Assembly (NCBI GenBank): GCA_024362935.1 | Contig: JANCRA010000178.1 | Location: 248,001-312,000 of the forward strand | DNA from: Setophaga petechia | Lineage: Eukaryota > Chordata > Aves > Passeriformes > Parulidae | Direction of reading: 5' to 3' | Length of the DNA: 64,000 nt | Shown: in pieces, positions 35,974-47,600 of the stretch | Position numbering within the stretch: position 1 is the stretch's first letter | How the letters are laid out: the number at the start of each line of letters is the position of its first letter | The notes under the pieces: generated by a model | Told to the model about the DNA's origin: nothing | What the model saw: the letters and a program-made list of their open reading frames with translations, nothing else | The model's database searches: none | Translations under genes and position numbers: made by a program

Positions 35974-36485
35974 CCGCTAAGCCGGGCGGCGTTTGCTGAT
36001 GCTCTGAGCCCTTCCTAAAGATCCTGTCTGGCTGCCTTAGACACCTGGGGCCAGGGATTCCTTCCAAGCTGGGCCACTTTGGCTGGGCTGGGGGCGGCCC
36101 CAAGGCGGGAGGCAGTGTGTGCAAGGGCTCTGGGTGTCACGCTGCAGCACGGTCACTGTGCCATGGAACGGAACCTGGTCTCCAAGGCCCCTTTGTGACA
36201 CGTGGGAAATAGAAGCTTGCCCGGGTGCTGGGAACAGGCAAAGGGGCGCAACGGGACAGAGCAGTGCTGTGAGGAGCCCCCGCACAATGCACTCGTTTTC
36301 GACTGACCCGCAGCTTTTCCACAGCGTTGGTCCGGCAGCTGAGCTCGAGGCCAGAGCACGGGACTCGGTGACCCGCGGCCTTCCGAGGCGTCTGTCCTGC
36401 AGCTGCCCTCAAGGGCAGAGCGTGGGACTTGGTGCCCCGGAGCTTTCCCTAAGCATCCCTCCTGCAAGTAGCTCCAGTCAGCGGC

Positions 36486-39400
36486 ATGGAGCAGAGACCC
36501 CTGAGCGTGCCCAAGATGGCCTGGGGGGAGGAGGAGCAGGAGGAAGAAGGCCCTGGAGCTTCCCCAGCCCAGGAGACTGAGGAGGTGGTGCCATTCCATG
36601 CACCGCAGAAGGGTGAGTGCCAGAGCTGGGCTGCAGGGCTGGAGCTGCAGCCAACTGGGCCCCATGCCATGCCATGCCATGCAATGCAATCCCCTGGGGA
36701 AATGCCCACGGACAGGCCGGAAGAGGGCCCAGGCAGACACCCCGCAGTGGCCGTGCTCCATCCCCTGGGCCATCCCGGGGCTCTCCCTGCCTGGGCAGCG
36801 CAGGGCTGGCCTGCGTTCTCCGGCCTCTCCCGCAGCCCCTCAGCTCTGGCTGCGCTCGCTCTTTGCCAGGTGCAGCCCTGGAGCGCACACAGGAGCAGGA
36901 ACCCAGCCGTGGCCGCTTCCGCAGCACAGCGCAGGTACCTGCAGCCACCCCCACCTGGGCTGGGCCTGCTGTCCCTGCTCAGCCCAGCACCGTGTGTGCA
37001 GCACTTCACGCAACATCCCCGGCTTCCTGCCCTTCTCCTACAGTTTGTCTGCAAATTCATGAGGAGAATTCTGGAGGAAGAGAACAGCACCATGGGCACA
37101 GGGCTCAGACCCTACGCTCCCATCTTCCTAACTAAGACCAGCGCTGCCCTCCTGTGTATGCTTGTAGAGGAAGACTTTTACTATCCAAACCAAGTAAGCA
37201 GCCTGTGGGCAGGGTTTGATCCTCCCAGGAATTGCTTGGCCTCCCAAGCCACGCGTGCCGGTCCCTGTGAGCCTTTGAGGCCACTTGGCAGTGCAGTGGG
37301 AAGGGCAGCACTTCTCTGGGGAAGCTGGGGACATTGCTCCCTCTGGCAGCTTTCCAAGTCTCCCTGTGCCTTCTCCAGGTGCCCGCCATGGTGAGGTTCA
37401 TCCACCAGTGGCTCGTGGCCAATGATTGTGCTGAGCACAGGCTGGACGAGGCCCTGCTGGATCTCACGGAAGCACAGCCAGATGACACAGTCATGGCGCT
37501 CCTGCGTGTGGCCCCGTCCTGTGACAGGTATGGGGCCCAGCTGCCCAGAGGGCTCAGGCCTCCCCAGCCCATCACCCAGTAGAGCCTGGCCCAGGTATCT
37601 GACCAACAGAGACTTCCAGGGCCCTCTGGCTGCTGCCTTTCCCAGCCCTGGCACGTCAGCCCCCGAGCCTGCTGCCATGCTCCCTCCCTGCCCCTCAGGG
37701 CTCTGTCCCCACCGGCCTGGGCGGCCTGGCTGCTGCTGGCCAGGGCCAGTGGGCAGAGGCAGAACTGGCAGCCAGCTCAGCTCCCCCCGGTGCTGTGTCT
37801 GAGACCCGCCCTGAGACACAGCTCTGACCCCACAGAGCTGCCATGGCCATGTGGAAGACCATCATGGGCTCAGCCAGGACTGCGGAGCTGGCACAGATGA
37901 TCCTCCTGGATGTGCTGGGGAGCTGGCCAGAGTGCAGCACGTGCACCTCCGATGGGGATCAAACGGGTGTCTTTGCCCTGGCTGTGAGTTTCTGCAACGA
38001 GCCTTTGCTGGCCCCAAGGCCGCCTCTCCAGCAGCTCTCCATCCTCCTTCCCCCACTGCCTCTCCCTGCCTCAGGCGCTGGCCTGAAACCTGGCCCGGGG
38101 GCAGCTTCAGGCCCACCAGGCCGTGTGCTCCCCCTGCCTCTCTCCGGGCCTCTCCCTGCCACGCTCGCGCCCTGCCACACGGACACCTGGGCACTGAGCG
38201 CTGTCTCGGGGGGCTTTGTCCTTTGCAGGCAACCGTGGTGATGTGGAAGATCCTCCAGGTGCCCTGTCTGCCACGGATACTGAAGGTGTATTTCCCCCGC
38301 CTCTTTGTGCATCTGCTTTTCCAAGTGTTCTTCAGCACTCTGCATATGCCAGAGGAGGTCGATACCTTCTGGAAGGGATGCCAGGAAGAGCACGGCCTTG
38401 CCACCAGCCCCGACAGGTGCTCCATCCCACTCCTCCTGTCCCTGCCACGTGGCCTGCCAAGGAGCCAGTGCTGCCAGCCTGACCTGGGCTTTGCTGTGCA
38501 CACAGCTTTGCAGTGCGCACCCTGAAGTCCCTGCTGTGCCTTCTGCGCTGTGAGGATGTGGTGGTGGCAATGGAACGCAGGTGTGGCTGGGACACGCTGC
38601 TCTCTCCTGACACCCACCACTTTGCCGTGGCTCTGCTGGCCAGGTGAGACCCCCTTCTCCCCACTGCCTCTGACATTTGTGCTCTGTGCCCAGGTGTCCC
38701 ACAAAGTCCCCGTGCTTATCAGCCAGAGGGCCTTGTCACTGAGGGAAAGCCAAACACACTGGAAAAGGCTGGGAGAGGAGGGAGGCCATGAGCAACCAAC
38801 TCCCAAATGGCCCAGGTCCCCTTGCTGGAAGGCTGGTGGGGAAACATGAGAACTCTGTGAGTCACTCCTGGGAGAGGTTTGCCCCACTGGCTCAGGGTCT
38901 GTTTCCTTTGTCCCGCCTTTAGAGAAATTTCCCATTCATCCATACACTTTTGTTCCGGGATTGCATTCTACCTGCTCGCCCTGCTCCAAGAAGAGATGCC
39001 ATACTGGGATTTCCCTGCCCTGGCATTCCTTGTGGAGGTGAGCCTCAAGGCCAGCGCTGCCTGCCTGAGCTGCCTCCCAGCTCTCTGCCCTCTCGTAGGC
39101 GCAGCTGCCAGGACGGTGCCCGTGCCCTGTGCTGCTGCCTGGGCCCAGCCCTGTGCGGCTCCAGGCTCCTGCCGGCCGGCTCCCTGTCACTGCCCTGTGC
39201 CTTTCAGGTCTTCGAGTGCCTGGACTTGAGGGAATGCAGTGACAGTGTTCTGGAGATCATGGCACAGAACCTGCAGAGCGAGCACAGGGCCAGGCGTTAC
39301 TTGGCACTCAGAGGCCTCGTAGTGCTGGGCAAGAATCCCTGCATGGTGAGAAGGGGGCAGTGGCTGAAGCCGTGCAGGCAGCGTGGGGCTGGGCAAGGCA

Positions 39401-42321
39401 CTCGCTTGGCCTTGCCTGGGCTTGGGGCGCTGGGGCAGCTGCTCCCAGCTCTCCTGCCTCCCGCTGCAGCTGCCCCAGTGCTTCGGGACGGGCCTTTGGC
39501 CTCTGGGCCCTGCGGCAGCAGGGTGGCCTTTCACAAACTTGTGTTCCACACAGGCGGAAAAAATGTGGAGCCTGAGTGAAAGTCTTGTGGAGCTCCTGCA
39601 AGAGGATGATAGTGACATGATCAGGATGACCATTCTTCTATTCAGATACTTGCTCCTGGATACTGGTGCCCCAATACCCACACCCATCGCCCTGCAGCTG
39701 GCTGAGGCGCTCCTGCCACTCTTTGACCATGTAAGGCTCTGTGCCCACAGCCACGGCCACTGGCTGCTGCCCGGAAACTTGGTGCCCTGTGGAGGTGCAG
39801 GCCTGTGCCCTGTGGGGTCTGAAGCAGCTGATGCTGAGGTCTTTTGCCCTTCCTTTCATACAGGATGATAGCCAGGTGCAGCTGAGCTCCATGTGTGTCT
39901 TTCAAGAGATGCTGGACTTATTAACAGAAGATGGAAGAAAGGCCCTGAAGTCCCACGTGCGCCAGAGCCTGGTACCACTCTACTTGCACTGCCATGATGA
40001 GAATCAGATTGTTGCTGAGGTGAGGACTTGTGGCTGGCTGCTGCCCCCTGGGAGGGTGCTGGGCTGCCTCCTGCCCTGGCACCTTGCAGGCTGCAGCCTC
40101 CTCCAGGCTGTGGCACTGGGATGCTCCTGTGCCCTGGACTGTGGGGCCATCTGTGCCTCTCTGCTGCTCTCCAGGCCTCCCGGGAAACGCTGCATTCTGC
40201 AGCCAGATTCCTAAGGAGGAGGGATCTCGAAAAAATGCTTCCGGTGGATCCGACATGGAAGTTTGCCGAGAGCCTGGTAAGGACTGCCAAGAATCCTCAG
40301 CCTGGAGAAAGTCCCTGAGGGCGGTGCTCAGTGTGCGGGGCTGGCAGCTGTGCCCCTGCCCGCTGCTGCAGCCAGAGGCCGCGCGGGCTCTTCTCCAGGC
40401 TCCCGCGGGCCCGAGCCGGGTGCCCATGGAGCCCCGGCAAGGCGGGGTTGCGGGCGGGCACCGCGGCTCCCCGGGCAGCAGCCGGCCCTCTGCCCCCTGC
40501 CCTCGGGAGCCCTTGGCCAGCGGCTGCTGGCCGCGCCTCAGGGCTGTGCGGCCAGGGGAGGCCGGGGCTGGGCGCAGGCAGCGCCCGGCCCAGGGGCGGA
40601 GCCGCTGAACCCTTCCCTCCGTCCGCTCTCCCCAGCTGGCAGAGGACAGGAGCAGAGCGGCCGAGCACCTGCGCCGGGCCCTGCCCTACCTGGAGAGCCC
40701 ACAGGAGCCCCTGCGAGAGGCCGCCGTCAGCTTCATGGGTGAGCCCCGAGCCCGTGCTCCCTCCCCGGCCCGGCCCGGCCCGGCCCGCGGCAGTTACGCC
40801 CCAGCCCCGCCTGCTGCCCCGGCAGCGCCGGCCGGGCCCGGCGCCGCGGAGCCCCGCCTGGCCTGGCCATTGCTGCTGCCGCCCTCTGGCAGCCGCGCCC
40901 TTGGGCGGCAGCGTGCGCCAAGGGCCGGGCTGAGCCCGGCCGGGCCAGCAGCCCGTGTGGCCACAGCGGCGGCAGCGCCGCTGGCAGGGAGCTGTGCCGC
41001 CGGCGCCGTGACAGGCTCTGTGTTCACAGGCATGGCCGGGCGGCACCTGAGGGGGCAGCGGCAAGAGCTGCAGCTGATCTGCACCGGTGAGTGAGGGCAG
41101 CGGGCTGACAGCGGGGGCTGCCGGGGGGAGCCGCAAGCCCTGCCCCGGCTGCGGAGGGCTCTGCTCCCGGGGCCAGAGCACACTGAGATTTCAGGGCCAC
41201 GTGGGCCATTCCTGGCCAGGAGCATCAGGCTGATCCCCTTGCTCCCTGCTCCCTCCTGGCCGTGGCAAGAGCTGGCTGGCATGGCCCTTGCTGGGGGCTC
41301 TCCTCGGCTCCCCACAGATCCGGGATCTGACCTTGGCTCTGTTATCTTTGCCCATCATAAAAAGTCAAATCCCATGATAAAAAACCAAACAATATTTGAG
41401 ATAGCTGCAATTTTAATTGAATAGTTTAGAAAATATATCTTGACAATATCATTTGATTAAAAATATGGGATAATTTGGTTCCAATAATCGTGCATAAACA
41501 CAGGATAACCGCGGGGTATGGAGTGCAGGGTTCTGGAGCCTTGCCACCTCACGTATGAGCTTGCCAAGTGAAGATTCCCCCTTTTATGCCATGTGTCAAT
41601 GTCATCCACTCCCATTTTCAATTCATCACACTTCTACCTCTGCCCTCAACACCACCTTTACCACCGATGCTCCACCATTTGTTTTGGTTGTCACACAAGT
41701 CTTTGGTGGGCGTCGTTTTTTTATGAAGGCATCTCTTCTTTCTATTTGTCCTTTAATTCATGTTTGGGTTACACACGCGCACCAAGCCAATACAATGTAA
41801 TCCAAAACGAACATATTTCTACATTTAAAAATCAAAGCAATAAATCTCCTATAGCTAGCATTTTCCTGAGACCCAACCACATTTTTCCTTCTTTCTGTTT
41901 TTTTTAGTAACTGTTATCTCTTGCTTTTTCCTCCTGTCATGGAACACCTGCAGGGAGGGGAGGGTGGAACCCCTCCTCTCCCTTTTTTCTTGGCATTATA
42001 ACTTTTACCTGTTTTATTATGATTTCCAAATATTAATTCCTGCATCAATAATGATTAATGTTTCAATTTTGTCAGCACCAATCATACCTACTTACCACAG
42101 CTCTGTTCCTCTCTCTTGCAGCCCTCGAAAGCCTGACGGAGGACATGAGCAGTGCTGTGTCAGAGCTGGCATTTCAAACACTGCATGTCCTCCGAGCAAC
42201 AGCGAGTAGGCGATATTCCATCTTCCAGAGGCTGCACGATCAGCTGCGCAGGGCGTGGATGACTTGGCCTCGTCTGTCACGGCTCGGCTGGCTGCACTGC
42301 ACGAGCTCGGAGGAGAGCTAA
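36486..42321 (+). CDS. MROH-family HEAT-repeat protein, copy 6 (intact, two substitutions)
   Basis: Exons: 36486-36612, 36870-36934, 37044-37193, 37379-37527, 37836-37983, 38229-38416, 38506-38643, 38923-39037, 39208-39345, 39554-39730, 39864-40019, 40175-40276, 40636-40738, 41030-41086, 42122-42321. The first base of exon 2 is G rather than A, so the split codon 43 becomes GGT (D43G) and the exon now begins GTGCAG directly after the acceptor. Codon 206 is CAA (37960-37962), giving K206Q, shared with copy 8. Intron 7 lacks one T near 38900, which does not touch the splice sites. It is the only copy preceded by a perfect TATAAAAG box, 811 bases upstream of the ATG. Confidence 0.87.
36662..36691. 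repeat. Short CCATG tract with one extra copy, unit 5
   Basis: Four CCATG, then CAATG and CAATC. It is the only type B unit with a length change here. Confidence 0.9.
41348..41910. repeat. AT-rich insert in intron 14, unit 6
   Basis: Counterpart in intron 14 of copy 6 (41087-42121). Confidence 0.35.
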
Positions 42322-44660
42322 TCCAAGAGGCTCTCTTTGATGGGGCAACCTGAGCCAGCAGGGATTTTTACTTTTCTTTAAATTTTTTTAATGTTTTCTT
42401 CCATTCTTTTTTTTACTATATGTAAATATAGACTGTGTTATAATAGACAGTAACTCAAGAGATTTTTTTTTGCTGTCCAGGGTCCGTAGTGGATAGGGGA
42501 AGAGGGGAAAAGGGTGCTTGTGCTCAGCCAGCTGCCCAGGCGTGCAGTGCTGCAGGGGAAATGGCCAGAAGCCCCTTGGCCTTTGGTGGTTCTGCTGAAG
42601 CCTTTGTGCTGCCCACAGAGCGGCTGGGCAGGGCCCGGAGCTGCGGGGATCCCTGCCAGGGCGGTGCCTGGAGATGGCCACAAGCCCTGTGCCAGGCAGG
42701 AAGCACCATCCGTGTCCTCCTGCCCGTGTGCTGCCGGCTGCCTTGCTGAGGGCTCCCAGGTGCCCCTGCATGGCGCTGCTCTGCAGCTGCCGTGGGGCTG
42801 CGGCGCTGCTGCCGGGCAGCTTGGCCCGGCTGGGGCAGCCCCTGAGGGGCTGCTGGGCGCTGGCAAGCCCTGAGCGATGGGCTCTCAGAGGCCACAAGCA
42901 GCCCCCTGGCAGCCGCCTTGATCCTGCCAGAGTTGACTTGCAAGAGGGATCCCGGGCACTCTGCAGCTAACGGCATCAGTGTTGTTGGAACCCCAAATGC
43001 AGGGAGGTCTCAGATCTTTGGGCCTGGAAGCCAAAGCTTAGAATTAAACACAGGATTTGTGCTGAGACCTTGAAAAGGGCTTCCAAATTCAGGTGCTACA
43101 AGTGAGAATGTGGATTTGTAGTATAAAGCAGACACCCAAAGCTAAGTGGAGGAAAGTTTAGCATTTTAGAGTTTAAGATCTAGAAAAAATAAAAGGAGTT
43201 ACAACTGTAAACACCAAGTTTACACTGCAGTGCTGTAGTTTTGTGTGTCAGAACAGAATTGGCTGAGAAAGCTTACACTGTAGCACGAGTTCATGAGATG
43301 AAATACTGAAGGATTGGGTCAGAAACATAAATAAACTTGTTGGCAATGTTTTATTGGCCAAGAAATCCTTCCAAGTTCTTGTAAGTACAAGTCTTGCAAC
43401 GTTGTGAGCCATGTAATGGAGATGTGAGCCAAACTCACCTGTCCTGTCTATGCAGAAGAGAAAGAAAAAGCAATGACATCATCTAAAAAACTCAGAGGTC
43501 CGCTCTCTAGCTCCTTCCAAATGCCTTGAAATCCCCCACAGTGGGATTTAGCTACAAATAGATGACAGGGACTCTTAGTGCTGGCTCTTTGACTCCAGAG
43601 CGGCTGCTTTAGAATCTTTCCCATAACCCTGTGTAGTTATGTGCCAGCAATGGATCATTTGAAGAAACTTTCCCAACTGACTTGCATGGAGGCTTGTTTG
43701 AAGGGTATTTGAGGAGAAAGGCTCCTGCAAGAGATCTGGGCTTTGCATTTTGGCCTAGCTGTGTCCCCTGCTGATTGTGAAGTGTGGCATCAGCAGCAGG
43801 GCTATCTGGGCTAAAAATATCACGTCACTTGCCCTTGCTCTTTTTGGCCTCTAAAAGCTGGACCCACTTTCGGGGCAAATTTGGAGACCTCATCCATGGG
43901 TGGAGGGACCAGCTAGGATCTTCCCAGTTGCTGGGAATGGTTCTCCAGGTCCCTGGTGTAAAACGGGGCTGCCCAGCAACTGCGCATCTGCAAGATGAGA
44001 AACAATTGTCTTGGTTTGAAGAGAGACGTGTCTGCTCAGGAAGGCAGAAGGCTTCTCTGAAATGGAAAATGTCAATCCCCTCCTTTCAAATGATTCTCAT
44101 TTAAAAATTCAAATGCTCTCAGGGAAAGATATGGGGATAGGACTGAGCCCGCTAAGCCGGGCGGCGTTTGCTGATGCTCTGAGCCCTTCCTAAAGATCCT
44201 GTCTGGCTGCCTTAGACACCTGGGGCCAGGGATTCCTTCCAAGCTGGGCCACTTTGGCTGGGCTGGGGGCGGCCCCAAGGCGGGAGGCAGTGTGTGCAAG
44301 GGCTCTGGGTGTCACGCTGCAGCACGGTCACTGTGCCATGGAACGGAACCTGGTCTCCAAGGCCCCTTTGTGACACGTGGGAAATAGAAGCTTGCCCGGG
44401 TGCTGGGAACAGGCAAAGGGGCGCAACGGGACAGAGCAGTGCTGTGAGGAGCCCCCGCACAGTGCACTCGTTTTCGACTGACCCGCAGCTTTTCCACAGC
44501 GTTGGTCCGGCAGCTGAGCTCGAGGCCAGAGCACGGGACTCGGTGACCCGCGGCCTTCCGAGGCGTCTGTCCTGCAGCTGCCCTCAAGGGCAGAGCGTGG
44601 GACTTGGTGCCCCGGAGCTTTCCCTAAGCATCCCTCCTGCAAGTAGCTCCAGTCAGCGGC
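42322..44660. other. Gene-to-gene gap, unit 6 (type B)
   Basis: Type B sequence. Inside the otherwise invariant block it has CAAAGCTAAG near 43137 (shared with unit 7) and a private GCAACG near 43397 (GCGACG elsewhere). Confidence 0.6.
44007..44148. mobile_element. LTR-like fragment, unit 6
   Basis: Same fragment as at 3015, in type B context. Confidence 0.45.
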
Positions 44661-47600
44661 ATGGAGCAGAGACCCCTGAGCGTGCCCAAGATGGCCTGGG
44701 GGGAGGAGGAGCAGGAGGAAGAAGGCCCTGGAGCCTCCCCAGCCCAGGAGACTGAGGAGGTGGTGCCATTCCATGCACCGCAGAAGGGTGAGTGCCAGAG
44801 CTGGGCTGCAGGGCTGGAGCTGCAGCCAACTGGGCCCCATGCCATGCCATGCAATGCAATCCCCTGGGGAAATGCCCACGGACAGGCCGGAAGAGGGCCC
44901 AGGCAGACACCCCGCAGTGGCCGTGCTCCATCCCCTGGGCCATCCCAGGGCTCTCCCTGCCTGGGCAGCGCAGGGCTGGCCTGCGTTCTCCGGCCTCTCC
45001 CGCAGCCCCTCAGCTCTGGCTGCGCTCGCTCTTTGCCAGATGCAGCCCTGGAGCGCACACAGGAGCAGGAACCCAGCCGTGGCCGCTTCCGCAGCACAGC
45101 GCAGGTACCTGCAGCCACCCCCTCCTGGGCTGGGCCTGCTGTCCCTGCTCAGCCCAGCACCGTGTGTGCAGCACTTCACGCAACATCCCCGGCTTCCTGC
45201 CCTTCTCCTACAGTTTGTCTGCAAATTCATGAGGAGAATTCTGGAGGAAGAGAACAGCACCATGGGCACAGGGCTCAGACCCTACGCTCCCATCTTCCTA
45301 ACTAAGACCAGCGCTGCCCTCCTGTGTATGCTTGTAGAGGAAGACTTTTACTATCCAAACCAAGTAAGCAGCCTGTGGGCAGGGTTTGATCCTCCCAGGA
45401 ATTGCTTGGCCTCCCAAGCCACGCGTGCCGGTCCCTGTGAGCCTTTGAGGCCACTTGGCAGTGCAGTGGGAAGGGCAGCACTTCTCTGGGGAAGCTGGGG
45501 ACATTGCTCCCTCTGGCAGCTTTCCAAGTCTCCCTGTGCCTTCTCCAGGTGCCCGCCATGGTGAGGTTCATCCACCAGTGGCTCGTGGCCAATGATTGTG
45601 CTGAGCACAGGCTGGACGAGGCCCTGCTGGATCTCACGGAAGCACAGCCAGATGACACAGTCATGGCGCTCCTGCGTGTGGCCCCGTCCTGTGACAGGTA
45701 TGGGGCCCAGCTGCCCAGAGGGCTCAGGCCTCCCCAGCCCATCACCCAGTAGAGCCTGGCCCAGGTATCTGACCAACAGAGACTTCCAGGGCCCTCTGGC
45801 TGCTGCCTTTCCCAGCCCTGGCACGTCAGCCCCCGAGCCTGCTGCCATGCTCCCTCCCTGCCCCTCAGGGCTCTGTCCCCACCGGCCTGGGCGGCCTGGC
45901 TGCTGCTGGCCAGGGCCAGTGGGCAGAGGCAGAACTGGCAGCCAGCTCAGCTCCCCCCGGTGCTGTGTCTGAGACCCGCCCTGAGACACAGCTCTGACCC
46001 CACAGAGCTGCCATGGCCATGTGGAAGACCATCATGGGCTCAGCCAGGACTGCGGAGCTGGCACAGATGATCCTCCTGGATGTGCTGGGGAGCTGGCCAG
46101 AGTGCAGCACGTGCACCTCCGATGGGGACAAAACGGGTGTCTTTGCCCTGGCTGTGAGTTTCTGCAACGAGCCTTTGCTGGCCCCAAGGCCGCCTCTCCA
46201 GCAGCTCTCCATCCTCCTTCCCCCACTGCCTCTCCCTGCCTCAGGCGCTGGCCTGAAACCTGGCCCGGGGGCAGCTTCAGGCCCACCAGGCCGTGTGCTC
46301 CCCCTGCCTCTCTCCGGGCCTCTCCCTGCCACGCTCGCGCCCTGCCACACGGACACCTGGGCACTGAGCGCTGTCTCGGGGGGCTTTGTCCTTTGCAGGC
46401 AACCGTGGTGATGTGGAAGATCCTCCAGGTGCCCTGTCTGCCACGGATACTGAAGGTGTATTTCCCCCGCCTCTTTGTGCATCTGCTTTTCCAAGTGTTC
46501 TTCAGCACTCTGCATATGCCAGAGGAGGTCGATACCTTCTGGAAGGGATGCCAGGAAGAGCACGGCCTTGCCACCAGCCCCGACAGGTGCTCCATCCCAC
46601 TCCTCCTGTCCCTGCCACGTGGCCTGCCAAGGAGCCAGTGCTGCCAGCCTGACCTGGGCTTTGCTGTGCACACAGCTTTGCAGTGCGCACCCTGAAGTCC
46701 CTGCTGTGCCTTCTGCGCTGTGAGGATGTGGTGGTGGCAATGGAACGCAGGTGTGGCTGGGACACGCTGCTCTCTCCTGACACCCACCACTTTGCCGTGG
46801 CTCTGCTGGCCAGGTGAGACCCCCTTCTCCCCACTGCCTCTGACATTTGTGCTCTGTGCCCAGGTGTCCCACAAAGTCCCCGTGCTTATCAGCCAGAGGG
46901 CCTTGTCACTGAGGGAAAGCCAAACACACTGGAAAAGGCTGGGAGAGGAGGGAGGCCATGAGCAACCAACTCCCAAATGGCCCAGGTCCCCTTGCTGGAA
47001 GGCTGGTGGGGAAACATGAGAACTCTGTGAGTCACTCCTGGGAGAGGTTTGCCCCACTGGCTCAGGGTCTTGTTTCCTTTGTCCCGCCTTTAGAGAAATT
47101 TCCCATTCATCCATACACTTTTGTTCCGGGATTGCATTCTACCTGCTCGCCCTGCTCCAAGAAGAGATGCCATACTGGGATTTCCCTGCCCTGGCATTCC
47201 TTGTGGAGGTGAGCCTCAAGGCCAGCGCTGCCTGCCTGAGCTGCCTCCCAGCTCTCTGCCCTCTCGTAGGCGCAGCTGCCAGGACGGTGCCCGTGCCCTG
47301 TGCTGCTGCCTGGGCCCAGCCCTGTGCGGCTCCAGGCTCCTGCCGGCCGGCTCCCTGTCACTGCCCTGTGCCTTTCAGGTCTTCGAGTGCCTGGACTTGA
47401 GGGAATGCAGTGACAGTGTTCTGGAGATCATGGCACAGAACCTGCAGAGCGAGCACAGGGCCAGGCGTTACTTGGCACTCAGAGGCCTCGTAGTGCTGGG
47501 CAAGAATCCCTGCATGGTGAGAAGGGGGCAGTGGCTGAAGCCGTGCAGGCAGCGTGGGGCTGGGCAAGGCACTCGCTTGGCCTTGCCTGGGCTTGGGGCG

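Larger units (their letters stand above)
34147..36485. other. Gene-to-gene gap, unit 5 (type B) with a true TATA box
   Basis: Type B sequence in which one C-to-A change turns TCTAAAAG into TATAAAAG (35675-35682). It shares CACAATGC near 36292 with unit 4. Confidence 0.6.
32821..40995 (+). repeat. Array unit 5, subtype B, most private changes
   Basis: Carries exons 14-15 of the gene starting at 28315 and exons 1-13 of the gene starting at 36486. Distinctive states: a perfect TATAAAAG at 35675-35682, four CCATG copies instead of three, exon 1 codons intermediate between A and B (GGA from B followed by GCT from A), D43G, K206Q, one T missing in intron 7 near 38900, and a silent GCG to GCC change in exon 13. 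Confidence 0.95.
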
